Assembly (NCBI RefSeq): GCF_017115095.1
Contig: NZ_JABXKI010000111.1
Location: forward strand, 29,488-92,419
Length of the DNA: 62,932 bases
Origin: Nostoc sp. NMS4
GTDB lineage: Bacteria; Cyanobacteriota; Cyanobacteriia; Cyanobacteriales; Nostocaceae
Direction of reading: 5' to 3'
Program-made: the position numbers and the translations under genes
In this document: positions 61,765 to 62,932 of the stretch, piece after piece
How the letters are laid out: every line of letters starts with the position of its first letter
Numbering within the stretch: position 1 is the stretch's first letter
The notes under the pieces: generated by a model
The model's database searches: none
What the model was told of the DNA's origin: nothing
Seen by the model: only the letters and a program-made list of their open reading frames with translations

Positions 61765-62683
61765 GAGGCGAAACCTTAAAGATTTTGTATTTGAAACCTC
61801 GGAAACAGTAGGTGAATCACAGCAGCCAGCATCAATGTTGGCACTATCCTCTATTGTTCTTCCTTCCAAGCAGCCACGACGCTATTTTGATCCAACAAAA
61901 ATGGATCAACTGATTCAATCGGTAAAAGAATATGGCATTTTAGAGAATCTACTGATTCGTCCCATACCTGATCAGGATGGGCAATATGAATTGGTAGCTG
62001 GAGAAAGACGTTATAGAGCAGCCCAAGCATCTGGGTTATTGGAAGTTCCTGTTACTATCCGGGATTTAACTGATTCAGAGGCTATTTCTATTGCTTTAGT
62101 GGAAAATCTTCAGCGAGAAGATTTAAATCCAGTTGAAGAAACAGAAGCAGTTTTGCAGTTATTGGCATTACGTTTACAATGCGCTAAAGCCGAGGTAGTT
62201 TCACTACTTTACCGGATGCAAAATGATGTATCTCGCCTGACTGATAACGTTATCAGTCAACCTGAAGCTGAGTCTATTAAGGCAGTGTTTACTGAATTAG
62301 GGCTGATGGGATGGGAATCTTTTGTTAGTAACCGTCTTCCTCTATTGAAGCTCCCAGAAGATATTTTAGATGCACTTCGCTCTGGAAAAATTGAGTACAC
62401 TAAATCACGAATGATTGCACGAGTTAAAAACGAACAGCTTCGGAAAACCTTGCTTGCAGAAGCAATTGGTTCTGGACTGTCTTTAAATCAAATAAAAGAA
62501 CGAGTTAGTAGCTTTAACAATGCAAAACCTCAGCAGGAGGAGTCTGAATCTGCTCCCGTTAAACAACGCATTACATCTATATTAAGCCAAGTTCAAAAAA
62601 CTAAGGTCTGGTCAAATCCAAAAAAACAAAAACAGTTAGATAAATTGTTGTCTCAGATAGAAAGCTTGCTAGAAAGTGAGTAA
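61754..62683 (+). CDS. parB: ParB-type centromere-binding protein
   Basis: 309 residues; GGAGG precedes the ATG by 6 bases, within the end of parA. The N-terminal CTPase/ParB core has YELVAGERRYRAAQASG (box I) and ALVENLQREDLNPVEETEAV (box II, about 115-135). The central HTH region (about 160-230) and a C-terminal helical segment (SILSQVQKTKVWSNPKKQKQ) complete the standard plan. The matching parS is not obvious nearby, although half-sites like the parS consensus are abundant in the 39.1-39.5 kb array. Two consecutive partition genes support a plasmid location. Confidence 0.93.
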   Translation: MSTKRRNLKDFVFETSETVGESQQPASMLALSSIVLPSKQPRRYFDPTKMDQLIQSVKEYGILENLLIRPIPDQDGQYELVAGERRYRAAQASGLLEVPVTIRDLTDSEAISIALVENLQREDLNPVEETEAVLQLLALRLQCAKAEVVSLLYRMQNDVSRLTDNVISQPEAESIKAVFTELGLMGWESFVSNRLPLLKLPEDILDALRSGKIEYTKSRMIARVKNEQLRKTLLAEAIGSGLSLNQIKERVSSFNNAKPQQEESESAPVKQRITSILSQVQKTKVWSNPKKQKQLDKLLSQIESLLESE

Positions 62684-62860
62684 ATTAGGTGTCTAAGCTA
62701 GGATTATCACCTAGATTTTCCTATCAAGTTTCATTGGAGATTTAAAAGCAAGCAAGGGAAGTGCTTAAGGGCAACAGCGATACCTTCACCTTGGCAGCAA
62801 TTATGGCACACTCCCTCTTCAAGAGTGATTAGTAAAAGATATTAACCATTGATAATGCAA

Positions 62861-62932
62861 ATGAGATTTTTACCCTCAATAATAACTGCACTAACGGCAC
62901 TGACACTAACTAGTTGCAGCACTACTACTGCT
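62861..62932 (+). CDS. Lipoprotein, start only (gene continues past window)
   Basis: From the ATG at 62861 the frame reads MRFLPSIITALTALTLTSCS followed by Thr residues up to the window end. The LTSC lipobox suggests a signal peptidase II site with the Cys at codon 19 as the lipidated residue. The identity of the protein cannot be told from 24 codons. An ATG at 62855 is an alternative. Confidence 0.7.
   Translation, partial: MRFLPSIITALTALTLTSCSTTTA

Overview
The window looks like a stretch of a large plasmid (or plasmid-like accessory region) from a filamentous cyanobacterium of the Nostoc/Anabaena type. The reasons are the very frequent HIP1 octamer GCGATCGC, cyanobacterium-style genes (acyl-lipid desaturase, MPBQ/MSBQ methyltransferase, P63C and DUF1186 proteins), a ParA/ParB pair at the right end, and long runs of small uncharacterised genes typical of cyanobacterial plasmids. 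No tRNA, rRNA or CRISPR array was seen.

Layout. (1) 1-17.9 kb: the 3' part of a giant RHS/YD-repeat polymorphic toxin gene, open from base 1. It has a pre-toxin Hint domain and a short C-terminal toxin that looks ADP-ribosyltransferase-like. Six bases later comes an immunity candidate with a degenerate macro-domain pattern, then an orphan gene. (2) 18.4-32.2 kb: a five-gene cassette present twice in direct orientation (copy A 18.4-23.7 kb, copy B 27.7-32.2 kb). Each copy has two leftward genes, a leftward repressor, an operator/promoter region and two rightward genes. The repressor differs between copies (ribbon-helix-helix in A, XRE helix-turn-helix in B) and so do the repeated operators. 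Between the copies lie small genes, a solo TnpB element, a truncated rhs fragment and the first 49 codons of a macro-domain hydrolase. (3) 32.3-37.7 kb: small plasmid or phage-like genes including an ERF-family annealing protein, then a leftward block with a GNAT-like protein. (4) 37.8-43.1 kb: a compact module with an HTH-like protein, a coiled-coil protein, several membrane proteins and a large membrane-associated P-loop ATPase. It contains about 26 copies of GTTTCA/TGAAAC in 400 bp and is bounded by two arrays of the same 11-bp repeat in opposite orientations. (5) 43.2-48.5 kb: metabolic genes and debris (beta-lactamase fragment, desaturase, CobW-tail fragment, MPBQ/MSBQ methyltransferase, a cobalamin riboswitch with no obvious target, cyanase). 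(6) 48.7-57.6 kb: defence and mobile-element flavour: AIPR protein, TumE/TumA-like toxin-antitoxin, a strawberry-notch helicase fused to a DNA-methylase-like domain, and a P63C protein. (7) 57.8-62.9 kb: hypothetical genes, then parA-parB and the start of a lipoprotein gene.

The two most notable systems are the 37.8-43.1 kb module, whose repeat architecture suggests a DNA-organising, segregation or transfer machine, and the toxin/immunity pair at 16.3-17.1 kb, where toxin and immunity protein both point to ADP-ribose chemistry. Function assignments for uncharacterised genes are inferences from motifs and context. No database search was possible.
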